Shown here: positions 1-7,369 of the stretch, piece by piece | How positions within the stretch are numbered: the first letter of the stretch is position 1 | How the letters are laid out: each line of letters begins with the position of its first letter | From: Gammaproteobacteria bacterium | GTDB taxonomy: Bacteria > Pseudomonadota > Gammaproteobacteria > Pseudomonadales > Azotimanducaceae | Direction: 5' to 3' | NCBI GenBank assembly: GCA_030123805.1 | Contig: JASJXV010000005.1 | Location: 1-52,044 of the forward strand | Length of the DNA: 52,044 bases | Made by a program: the position numbers and the translations under genes | Notes under the pieces: model-generated | What the model saw: the letters and a program-made list of their open reading frames with translations, nothing else | Told to the model about the DNA's origin: nothing | Database searches by the model: none

Positions 1-143
1 TCTTCAGCCTTGGTCAGACGATCTTCCAACGGCTGAATTCTTGTATCATTTTCAGTTCCCAGCCGGTCCAGCAGCCGCCTCAACTCCTCTGTTTCTTCAT
101 TTGCATATGCACAATGGGTGATGCTGCTTAGAATGAGCAGCAT
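1..143 (-). CDS. Secreted protein, 5' part only (cut by window edge)
   Basis: Seen: an open frame on the minus strand running off the window start. It begins MLLILSSITHCAYA, then NEETEELRRLLDRLG and further charged heptad-like sequence. This is a hydrophobic signal peptide with an AYA-N cleavage site followed by a short coiled-coil-like segment. The N-terminus resembles porins and outer-membrane proteins that start with a coiled coil, but too little remains to name a family. The ATG at 143 gives a short signal peptide. Eight further in-frame codons back to 167 would add a charged start (KIIRLAF) but contain only ATT or ATA as possible starts, and a stop lies just before them. A GGAG sequence sits near 168-171. 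The gene is real as a secreted protein; its exact start and function are open. Confidence 0.55.
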   Translation of the reverse strand, partial: MLLILSSITHCAYANEETEELRRLLDRLGTENDTRIQPLEDRLTKAE

Positions 144-162
144 GAACGCTAACCGAATTATT

Positions 163-393
163 TTAATATCTCCGTAACTGAACTAATCCGAGGGTTAAAA
201 TCCCTTGATAGCTATAGGGTAGCTTCGGTTGGCGGAGATCGTGCTCTGCATTGAAATGCTGCCCGGGAGACAGGTCCAGGAATGTCAGAAGATGGTTGTT
301 TAGGTGGAATTGCAAGACCAACAGTGCAGCCAGAGTCAGGCAGATAACTAACCGATTCGATGGTCTCTTCAGGTTGTGTCTATGGCGTACCAT
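163..393 (-). CDS. Possible small membrane or secreted protein
   Basis: Seen: a 76-codon frame with a basic N-terminus (MVRHRHNLKRPSNR) followed by one hydrophobic helix (LVICLTLAALLVLQF) and a polar tail. This is the pattern of a single-pass membrane protein or an uncleaved signal anchor. Its stop lies 19 bases before the start of the secreted protein at the window edge, so the two could be co-transcribed. No clear ribosome-binding site precedes the start, and an alternative ATG lies three codons upstream at 402. I do not recognise a family. It could also be chance coding in the leader region of kbl, which runs the other way; coding status is uncertain. Confidence 0.35.
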   Translation of the reverse strand: MVRHRHNLKRPSNRLVICLTLAALLVLQFHLNNHLLTFLDLSPGQHFNAEHDLRQPKLPYSYQGILTLGLVQLRRY

Positions 394-600
394 AGTACAC
401 AATGCGGTGGCGGAGGATGCCGCAGTCCTGGAGTATGACTCGGATGCCGTTGAGGGAATCGAAGAAATGGATCAAACTTACAAGTTCCGCATTGGTTCCA
501 TCTGGTAAACCACAGGACCAGGCAAGAGTTTGGAAACCGTCTCGAACCTTTGCTGTTCGGGGCATCTTACAGATAGATAGAGATCACGTGGAAGAGTCAT

Positions 601-1788
601 ATGGAGAACACCAAAGAAAGATTGCTGAAAGAGCTTGAGCAAATTGAACAGGATGGTTTGTACAAGCAAGAACGGATTATTACCACACCGCAAAAAATGG
701 CAATACAGGTGCAGGATGGAAGCCACGTACTGAACTTCTGTGCTAATAATTATCTCGGTCTGGCAAGCAGTCCGGAAGTGATAGCGGCTGCCCACAAGGC
801 ATTAGATGACCACGGATTTGGCATGGCATCGGTAAGGTTTATCTGTGGCACCCAGGATTTGCACAAGCAGCTGGAAGCCAGCATATCTGATTTTTTCGGT
901 ACCGACGATGCCATCTTGTATACCTCCTGTTTTGATGCCAATGGTGGTCTATTCGAGACCATCCTGGATGAGGAAGATGCGGTAATAAGTGATTCGCTTA
1001 ATCACGCGTCGATTATAGATGGCATTCGGTTGTGCAAGGCAGAGCGACATCGTTATCCAAATAGTGACATGCAAACGCTCGAGAAGATTCTCGTTGAGAC
1101 ACAGGATTGCCGCACGCGATTGATTGCAACCGATGGTGTTTTTAGCATGGACGGCTATATTGCCAAACTGGATCAGATTACGACCTTGGCTGAAAAATAT
1201 AGTGCTCTGGTAATGGTGGATGACAGTCATGCAACCGGAATTATTGGTGCCACGGGCAGAGGTTCAGCCGAGTACTGCGGGGTGATGGATAAAATTGATA
1301 TTTTTACCTCCACCATGGGTAAAGCGCTGGGTGGCGGATCTGGTGGATTCACAACCGGTGGACAGGAAATTATTGACATGCTCCGTCAGCGATCCAGACC
1401 CTATCTGTTCTCCAATACTCTGCCACCGCCACTGGTGGCTGCTGCGATTAAGGTATTCGAAATGTTGAGTGTTACAACACAATTACGCGATAAGTTGGAA
1501 CAGAACACACGTTACTTTCGTGATGCCATGGTGAATGCGGGCTTTGATATAAAGGAGGGTATGCATCCCATAGTCCCGGTAATGCTCCACGACGCGAAAC
1601 TCGCGCAAAAAATGGCGACTGATCTTTTGCATGAAGGCATCTATGTGGTGGGTTTCTTTTACCCGGTTGTTCCACAAGGTGAAGCCAGAATCAGGGTTCA
1701 GGTGTCTGCTGCCCATGAGAAAGAGCATCTGGATCGGGCGGTTCAAGCGTTTACCCGAGTCGGCGATAAATTGGGTCTGTTCTCCTGA
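601..1788 (+). CDS. kbl: Glycine C-acetyltransferase (2-amino-3-ketobutyrate CoA ligase)
   Basis: A PLP enzyme of the alpha-oxoamine synthase family. It cleaves 2-amino-3-ketobutyrate with CoA to glycine and acetyl-CoA, the second step of threonine breakdown. The 395 residues match the family length (about 398). Seen: the glycine-rich substrate region [10 protein letters not shown] near residue 46, the cofactor Asp in MVDDSHATG near 207 and the Schiff-base lysine in [13 protein letters not shown] at about K241. The start ATG is preceded by a purine-rich GGAAGAG. Threonine dehydrogenase (tdh), the usual partner in a kbl-tdh operon, does not follow; the next gene runs toward it, so kbl is an orphan here. 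The paralogues BioF and HemA share the fold, but the active-site wording fits Kbl best. Confidence 0.93.
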   Translation: MENTKERLLKELEQIEQDGLYKQERIITTPQKMAIQVQDGSHVLNFCANNYLGLASSPEVIAAAHKALDDHGFGMASVRFICGTQDLHKQLEASISDFFGTDDAILYTSCFDANGGLFETILDEEDAVISDSLNHASIIDGIRLCKAERHRYPNSDMQTLEKILVETQDCRTRLIATDGVFSMDGYIAKLDQITTLAEKYSALVMVDDSHATGIIGATGRGSAEYCGVMDKIDIFTSTMGKALGGGSGGFTTGGQEIIDMLRQRSRPYLFSNTLPPPLVAAAIKVFEMLSVTTQLRDKLEQNTRYFRDAMVNAGFDIKEGMHPIVPVMLHDAKLAQKMATDLLHEGIYVVGFFYPVVPQGEARIRVQVSAAHEKEHLDRAVQAFTRVGDKLGLFS

Positions 1789-1860
1789 GGAAACGCGGCG
1801 ATTCGGATCAATCTCTCTCCGCTATGGACTTAATTGGTAGCCATCCGGAATCAATTTCTC

Positions 1861-1891
1861 GCCCGGATAAAATGTCACAAAAATATCGGGC
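1861..1891. other. Weak inverted repeat between kbl and the Omp85-like gene
   Basis: GCCCGGATA (1861-1869) can pair with TATCGGGC (1884-1891) if one G is bulged. It lies between two convergent genes and may act as a shared 3' hairpin, but no T-tract follows on either strand. Low confidence as a terminator. Confidence 0.3.
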
Positions 1892-1952
1892 TTGCATGAG
1901 TGAATCAAAAGGTCCTGCTTGGACTCTGTAGACGTTGCCGGTTTTAGTGGAA

Positions 1953-3614
1953 CTAGAAAGTATCCTTGATGGTTATGAGAAATTGTACATCATCGACGTC
2001 GTCGTGCTTGTTCAGAGGCATAGCCAGATCCAAATGAATCACCTGGCCAATGTTCGATTTCGTAGGAGCCAGACGAATGCCGAAGCCGATGTTGGCCAGA
2101 CTACCCGAGTTGGGGCCGTTGTCCCGATCGGGAAACCAGGCACGCCCAATATCGAAAAAGATTGCCCAGCCAAAACGAAGCAAATTAAAAAAATGATGAT
2201 CCGAATACATGCGTTCTTCAATGGTGAAGAGATAGCTTCGATCCCCTGCCTGATAACGGTTTGGATAACCGCGCAAACCGTTGTTGCCGCCGATGAGTAC
2301 TTGCTTTTCTGCACTCAGATTTTTGCTGTAGGTAAACTTGAAACTGCTAAAAAACATGCGATGTTTGGTTTGTTCCCGGTAGTAACGTATACCGTATTGA
2401 ATAAGCAGTTCTTCGGCCTCGCTGCGGTCGAAATTCCAGAAACCGTTCCAGTCCACACGGTGTTGCAACAATATCTTTGGACGATACAGAAGCGTGTTGC
2501 GCAATCGACCGGCAAGGATAAGCCGGGATTCATCCGTGGCTGAGTAACCTATACGCGCGACCAGTTTTCGACCCAGGTGCAGATCCTCAGTGCGATGTAT
2601 CTGATCAAGATTCAAACTGGTGATAAAGTTGTCCTCTATGCTCTCATAGTTTAAATAGGGGTACGACAAGCGCCGATCACGCGGGAATTCAGAGGGTGGA
2701 GGCAAATCAGGACCCGGTGAATAGTCATGATCTTCGAATCTGTAGCCTATAATGTAGCGACGTGTAATGCCGTTGATCAATCCACCGGAGATACCGTAAC
2801 GGGCATCCAGCAGACTCGCCTCATGCTGTACCTCACTGATGTCCTCATCTCTGAAGTATTGGGTATCAATCCGGTCAAACTGCTCAGTCTCAAAACTCCA
2901 GCTGCGCCTGGTATTCAGGGCATAGAAAGGCAGGGCGAGACTGACAGCTATTCTTGAACCATCGTCGCTGTCCGTAACATTGCTTCTAAAAACCATTCTG
3001 CTGCCCCGCACATTGGGATCCTTGTACGAGAATACCAGAGAATCACGGTTATCCTGATGCCGGAACGACGTCATCGCTTCGTTCCCGGTTCCGAACAGGT
3101 TGCTCTCTTTGAGGCTCAAGCGGTACTCGTTTTCACCTCCGGAACGGGTGAATGACAGATCAGGCGTAAATGACCACACATCTCTGGTTATTACCTCAAT
3201 GTCGGTTACACCGTTACATGTTCTAACCGGATGGATATCTGTGTCGTAGATGTATTTTCTGGCTCGAAGCAGGCGTTCCGATTCATCAAGAATACGGGGA
3301 TCGAATTCATCGCCGCTACTAAAGAGTATTTCTTGTTTAATCACCTGTTCCCTGGTCAGGGTATGGAATTTGTTAGCCCATCGATAGATTCGATAGTTCT
3401 CTGCAGGATCTGATGCATCGAATATCTGCAGACGGGTAAAGTGTATAGCTCCTATGCTGGACTCTTCCAGTTCAGGAGGTCTGTCCATGGCCTTGGGAGT
3501 CGCGGTAAAATTGTAGCCGTTGGGGACAGGCACAAAATGCAGATCACAGGGATCTGTTGCGGCTACCGGCATGCTGGCACTCAACAACATCGATGCGATG
3601 GCTATCCTTGACAT
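1953..3614 (-). CDS. Omp85/BamA-family outer-membrane barrel protein
   Basis: A 553-residue outer-membrane protein. Seen: signal peptide MSRIAIASMLLSASMPVAA; a POTRA-like segment at about residues 45-120 (LTREQVIKQEILFSSGD, then a two-strand/helix pattern); a long region of alternating beta strands; the Omp85 signature GGNNGLRGYP followed by IEERMYSD; and a C-terminal Phe, as usual for BAM substrates. Shorter than BamA (about 800) and with only one evident POTRA, so a BamA/TamA relative or a surface-antigen family protein, not the essential BamA. I chose the start at 3614 because the frame upstream of it (to 3719) is repeat R1 translated and would hide the signal peptide. Transcribed away from glyS, with R1 in its leader. 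Substrate unknown. Confidence 0.8.
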   Translation of the reverse strand: MSRIAIASMLLSASMPVAATDPCDLHFVPVPNGYNFTATPKAMDRPPELEESSIGAIHFTRLQIFDASDPAENYRIYRWANKFHTLTREQVIKQEILFSSGDEFDPRILDESERLLRARKYIYDTDIHPVRTCNGVTDIEVITRDVWSFTPDLSFTRSGGENEYRLSLKESNLFGTGNEAMTSFRHQDNRDSLVFSYKDPNVRGSRMVFRSNVTDSDDGSRIAVSLALPFYALNTRRSWSFETEQFDRIDTQYFRDEDISEVQHEASLLDARYGISGGLINGITRRYIIGYRFEDHDYSPGPDLPPPSEFPRDRRLSYPYLNYESIEDNFITSLNLDQIHRTEDLHLGRKLVARIGYSATDESRLILAGRLRNTLLYRPKILLQHRVDWNGFWNFDRSEAEELLIQYGIRYYREQTKHRMFFSSFKFTYSKNLSAEKQVLIGGNNGLRGYPNRYQAGDRSYLFTIEERMYSDHHFFNLLRFGWAIFFDIGRAWFPDRDNGPNSGSLANIGFGIRLAPTKSNIGQVIHLDLAMPLNKHDDVDDVQFLITIKDTF

Positions 3615-3688
3615 GATTGATCCTGGTATCGACTGAAATGCGACATGGAACAAACTCCGATCTTTCGGCATTTTTCCGGAAGCGCCAG

Positions 3689-3765
3689 TTTCCGGTGGGC
3701 CGCATCCGGTGGGCCGCATCCGGTGGGCCGCATCCGGTGGGCCGCATCCGGACAGGAACTAGCTA
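3689..3765 (+). repeat. Dispersed repeat R1, copy 1 (four 14-bp units)
   Basis: Four perfect tandem copies of the 14-mer TCCGGTGGGCCGCA fill 3691-3746, followed by a partial unit TCCGG and the flank ACAGGAACTAGCTA (3752-3765). The same unit, the same left edge (TTTCCGG) and the same right flank recur at 50211-50287, and again inverted at 52006-52044. This copy lies between glyS and the Omp85-like gene. Its right flank contains the TAG stop codon of glyS (3759-3761). The unit length is not a multiple of three and there are no spacers, so it is neither a coding repeat nor a CRISPR. Confidence 0.9.
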
Positions 3766-5303
3766 AGCATCTTCTCAGCCAGGAACTCATCTACGCGGTC
3801 AATTGCAATCCTGTGCTGCTCTGCCGTATCACGATCACGTACAGTCACAGAATGATCTTGAGGGGTATCCCCGTCAATGGTAAAGCAATAGGGTGTACCC
3901 GCCTCATCCATTCGTGCGTAGCGTTTGCCTATGGATTGTTTGGCATCGTATTGTAGTGTGTATTTCTGGCGAAGTTTTTGGTAGATTCCGCGTGCAATCT
4001 CAGGTAACCCATCCTTGTTAATCAGCGGAAATATTGCCGCCGTTATGGGCGCCAGATTAGGTTTGAATTTCATGACGACTTTTGATGGTCGTGTCTCATC
4101 CGGGGTGAATGCTTCACAGAGAATCGTCAGCAGAGCCCGGGTTAATCCACCGGCTGGTTCGATTACGTGGGGGATATAGCGTGATTTTCGAGCGATATCC
4201 TCTTTGTCCAGGCCCGCTTCCTTTGCCGCTAGCTGGGCTGCCTGGTCGAAGTATTCCATCTTCGTCCTGGAATGGTTCTGGTGCGCGGTCAGATCGTAAT
4301 TGCCTCTATGGGCAATACCCTCCAACTCACCAAATCCGGGAAATGTGAACGGGTATCGGTATTCGATATCAACACAGGCATTGGAATAGTGAGCCAGCTC
4401 ATCGGCATCGTGATCCCGAAAGATCAGGTTGTTTGCATTTATTCCCAGAGATAACCACCACAGCATGCGTTGCTCTTTCCAGAATTGATACCAGGTCTGG
4501 GCTTCATCAGGCGGGCAGAACCACTCCAGTTCCATCTGCTCGAATTCTCTGGAACGGAAGATGAAGTTTTTCGGTGCTACTTCATTGCGGAAACTCTTGC
4601 CGATTTGTGCTATCCCGAAGGGAATTTTCACGCGCATGGTATCCAGCACATTTTTATAGTTTAGAAAGATCCCCTGAGCTGTTTCCGGTCGCAAATATGC
4701 TTTGTGGTCTTCGTGGCGAATAGCCCCGATATATGTTTCGAACATCAGATTAAAGGCGCGGGGCGGGGTCAGAGTTCCGGCATTTTTTGAATCAGGGGCC
4801 ACTACCCTGTCATAGCTGGAAACTGGTATCTCCGGTAACGTTACTGTCTCAAATAGTGAATGATCTACCCGTGCCTGCTTCAATTTGGCAGCAATCAGGT
4901 CAGGTTGATTTTCGGGGAAGGCGTACATCAAACCTTCTCCGGATTTGGGTACCAGTAATTCGAGGTGATCCTGACGATACCTTTTCTTTGTTTCCGTACA
5001 ATCCACCATGGGATCGCTGAAACCGTCGACATGACCGGAAGCTTTCCAGACTTTTGGATTTTGAATAATGGCGGAATCCAGTCCAACGATAGAAACAGGT
5101 TCTCCATCCGGTCCAATGGGCGGGCATTCCACCGTGTTTCGCCACCAGGAATCACGGATATTGTTTTTTAAAGCAACTCCCAGAGGTCCATAATCCCAGA
5201 AACCATTGATTCCACCATAGATGTCAGACGCCGGAAAGACAAACCCTCGTCGTTTGCAGAGTGACACTAATTCATCCATGGATTTATTCTCGGGACTAGT
5301 CAT
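3759..5303 (-). CDS. glyS: Glycyl-tRNA synthetase, single-chain (alpha2) type
   Basis: Charges tRNA-Gly; a class II synthetase of the single-polypeptide type found in archaea, eukaryotes and some bacteria, not the GlyQ/GlyS alpha2beta2 enzyme of most Gammaproteobacteria. Seen: motif 1 region FPASDIYGGINGFWDYGPLG near residue 25; motif 2 FRNEVAPKNFIFRSREFEQ; the ELEWF glycine-pocket region; motif 3 GLTRALLTILCEAF; and a C-terminal anticodon-binding domain ending in AEKMLS. About 514 residues, somewhat longer than Firmicute homologues (about 460) because of an insertion after motif 1. The start ATG at 5303 is my choice; a TTG at 5339 and an ATG at 5279 (MDELVSL) are alternatives, and none has a strong ribosome-binding site. 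The stop codon lies in the flank of repeat R1. Confidence 0.92.
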   Translation of the reverse strand: MTSPENKSMDELVSLCKRRGFVFPASDIYGGINGFWDYGPLGVALKNNIRDSWWRNTVECPPIGPDGEPVSIVGLDSAIIQNPKVWKASGHVDGFSDPMVDCTETKKRYRQDHLELLVPKSGEGLMYAFPENQPDLIAAKLKQARVDHSLFETVTLPEIPVSSYDRVVAPDSKNAGTLTPPRAFNLMFETYIGAIRHEDHKAYLRPETAQGIFLNYKNVLDTMRVKIPFGIAQIGKSFRNEVAPKNFIFRSREFEQMELEWFCPPDEAQTWYQFWKEQRMLWWLSLGINANNLIFRDHDADELAHYSNACVDIEYRYPFTFPGFGELEGIAHRGNYDLTAHQNHSRTKMEYFDQAAQLAAKEAGLDKEDIARKSRYIPHVIEPAGGLTRALLTILCEAFTPDETRPSKVVMKFKPNLAPITAAIFPLINKDGLPEIARGIYQKLRQKYTLQYDAKQSIGKRYARMDEAGTPYCFTIDGDTPQDHSVTVRDRDTAEQHRIAIDRVDEFLAEKMLS

Positions 5304-5382
5304 TTTCGGTTTTCGAACCTGTCTGTATTTGGAGCGCAAATGCTACGCGAAGTCATGGGGTTGAACAACCCGATTCAGTGGA

Positions 5383-5714
5383 TTACAGCAAAAACATGTA
5401 ACCAATTTTGCAGCTGATATGCAGTGCATGATCCTGGTGAAAGTTGATCCATTTTTCACTCTTCGAATAATCAATAGCCCAGTGCGGGAGTACCTCAATT
5501 AGCCCCAGAATCCAGCTATCGGTTATGCAACTACAATACCTCCATGTATCAGGGTATGGGCTGTCATCCAGTAGTACCAGTTTGGAAAGGAGCTTTTCTT
5601 CTCCAGGCCTTCCGCGGAAGCGTGATGTCTGTTATTAAACAGAGCCATCGTATCCCCTTGCAGGATGAAATCAGCTAATGCATGTCCGCTAAGGAATTTG
5701 CATAACAACTCCAT
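5383..5714 (-). pseudogene. DUF3307 membrane protein, frameshifted
   Basis: Reads as a small DUF3307 family protein interrupted by one frameshift. The first frame runs from ATG 5714 (AGGAGAAA ribosome-binding site just upstream): MELLCKFLSGHALADFILQG ... YWMTAHTLIHGGIVVA, then stops at 5523. The next frame continues without a gap as ITDSWILGLIEVLPHWAIDY ... HQDHALHISCKIGYMFLL and ends at the TAA at 5383-5385. The two halves join into the usual DUF3307 order (LL-GH-LADF, then HxxxH, then SW-LGL-E-HW-IDY, then DQALH-like), so a missing base near 5523-5530 explains the break. It may be a real mutation, a sequencing error or, less likely, a -1 slip. Function of the family is unknown. Confidence 0.75.
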
Positions 5715-5964
5715 GATGTTTCTCCTGTCGACGAGTATAGCCAGTGCCCCCTCCGCCGGTGGGACAGGCCAAAAGTTGTATCGATTGGATTCCGGGTAGC
5801 TGTTCGGAACTCGTCGATTCGTATCCTGTGGGAGTATAGGAGCAATAATATGCTTTTTTTTGATCGAAAAGAATGCTAAAAGATGGAATGAGAACTTATT
5901 CATATCAATAACGGTCTATTGCATAAGGTCCAATTAATCAGAGTTTTCCTATAAGGTAATCCCC

Positions 5965-6627
5965 ATGGCAATCCGAGCGGGACAACGCGGTAACAATGAG
6001 CGAGATGTAAATCTCATTCAAAGGGTTGCGACCAAAGACAAGGTGGCGTTTGAGGAACTTTATCGTCACTATTATTCTCAATTAAGCCGATATCTAAGCC
6101 GATTGTTGCGTCGTCCTGAGATGGTAGAAGAGGTTGTCAATGACACGCTATTCGTGGTTTGGGAGAACGCCTCCCAGTTTCAGGGGCGTTCAAAGGTATC
6201 CACCTGGATTACTGGTATTGCATATCTAAAGGGAATCAAGGCGCTGGATCGAATAAAAAAGATGCCGGAACAGAATGCGGATTCTGTTTTTGCGCTGGAG
6301 CAACTCGAGGAAGAAAACAACTTTATAGTGAAACTTGGCTTACGAGAATGGATTCGGAGTGGACTGGATAAAATATCTCCGGAGCAGAGATCTGTAGTTG
6401 AATTGACGTACTATTTTGGATATTCCTATATAGAGATCAGTGAAATCATGGGCTGCCCTGTGAATACAGTAAAAACACGCATGTTTCACGCCAGAAGAAA
6501 ACTGGGAAACCTTTTATCCCAATTGGAGGAACAAAACTATCAAAGCGTGGATGAAAGTGAAGCGAGGGATCTGAAAGGTGCCCAGTTGGTACGCGGAATT
6601 AAATCCGATGCAACGGAGAAGCCTTGA
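5965..6627 (+). CDS. ECF-type RNA polymerase sigma factor
   Basis: A 220-residue sigma-70 family protein with only regions 2 and 4. Seen: region 2 at about residues 25-90 (FEELYRHYYSQLSRYLSRLL, then EEVVNDTLFVVWENA and STWITGIAYLKGIKALD) and region 4 at about 130-195 (LDKISPEQRSVVELTYYFGY, then the helix-turn-helix YIEISEIMGCPVNTVKTRMFHARRKL, shown here across two helices). A 30-residue acidic tail follows. The next gene overlaps its end region and encodes a zinc-finger anti-sigma factor, the normal arrangement for a membrane-controlled ECF sigma factor. It probably directs RNA polymerase to its own operon and perhaps envelope genes. The target promoter is not evident. Confidence 0.9.
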   Translation: MAIRAGQRGNNERDVNLIQRVATKDKVAFEELYRHYYSQLSRYLSRLLRRPEMVEEVVNDTLFVVWENASQFQGRSKVSTWITGIAYLKGIKALDRIKKMPEQNADSVFALEQLEEENNFIVKLGLREWIRSGLDKISPEQRSVVELTYYFGYSYIEISEIMGCPVNTVKTRMFHARRKLGNLLSQLEEQNYQSVDESEARDLKGAQLVRGIKSDATEKP

Positions 6628-6640
6628 ACGCGAGAGTTCA

Positions 6641-7351
6641 ATGAATAAACAACCTAAAGATATTCATGAGGATATAGCGTCTTTATTACCGTGGCTGGTT
6701 AATGACAGCCTATCCGGCAAAGAACGTGAGAGACTATTGGGGCACCTGATTGTTTGCCAGAAATGCCGGGAAACCAGGGATGAGCTACAGTCACTCATGG
6801 CGTTAATTTCTGAAGACGATGCCGCAAGTGAGAGCTACCAGCCGGCTTTTCGCGCGCTACAGAAGCGTATTGATGCTGCGGAACGGGAAAAGCAGGTGCT
6901 TGCAGATTTTGATTTTCAAGCAGGGAACCGGTTCGCGCAGCTGAACCAGGGCATGTCGTGGTTGTCTGCTCGAATGCACTATGTCGCTGCGACAGTGGTG
7001 TTGATGGTGGGTGTGATCGTTCTGTCGCCAGAGTGGACCGATACAGGCAATCCCGGGGCCCCGGTGGCAGGCAGCCCGGAAGCAGCGAGTACCTACAAGA
7101 CATTGACCTCTGAAATACCGCAGGAAGAGGGGAGTTATCACAGAGCCGTGATTACATTTGCACCGGATGCGGAAAGCGAAGTAATCAGAGAGATTCTGAT
7201 AAAAACAAACGCCAGAATCGTTCGCAATTCGGACACGGAAGATAGTTTTGTGGTTGACCTGGAAATTCCGTCAAGTGTGTCGAAGGTCGATTTTATTGCT
7301 CGGATCAGGAAAATGGATGCGGTAATTTCCGTGGTTTTAGCCACTAATTAG
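6641..7351 (+). CDS. Zinc-finger (zf-HC2) anti-sigma factor with periplasmic propeptide-like domain
   Basis: A 236-residue inner-membrane protein. Seen: the zf-HC2 motif HxxxCxxC (H35, C39, C42) in a helical N-terminal domain that typically holds the ECF sigma factor; a linker; one transmembrane helix at about 112-130 (VAATVVLMVGVIVLS); and a periplasmic C-terminal domain at about 165-236. That last domain has the strand-helix-strand pattern of subtilase propeptide/inhibitor I9 domains (RAVITFAPDAESEV, then ARIVRNSDTEDSFVVDL, then a helix and ISVVLA). I infer this similarity from pattern, not from a search. Start chosen at 6641 for its GAGAG upstream; earlier ATGs (6578, 6608) overlap the sigma gene. 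The neighbouring protease could act on this domain. Confidence 0.82.
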   Translation: MNKQPKDIHEDIASLLPWLVNDSLSGKERERLLGHLIVCQKCRETRDELQSLMALISEDDAASESYQPAFRALQKRIDAAEREKQVLADFDFQAGNRFAQLNQGMSWLSARMHYVAATVVLMVGVIVLSPEWTDTGNPGAPVAGSPEAASTYKTLTSEIPQEEGSYHRAVITFAPDAESEVIREILIKTNARIVRNSDTEDSFVVDLEIPSSVSKVDFIARIRKMDAVISVVLATN

Positions 7352-7369
7352 CATAAAAGGGGAGCAGTG

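Noticed and set aside
1935-2543. A 202-codon plus-strand frame
   Set aside because: It lies antisense to the Omp85-like gene, which has a signal peptide and family motifs; the plus-strand product has no recognisable features.
3691-3746. R1 as a CRISPR array or a coding repeat
   Set aside because: Units of 14 bp are directly joined with no spacers, and 14 is not a multiple of three. Frames through R1 (for example the extension of the Omp85-like gene to 3719) only translate the repeat.
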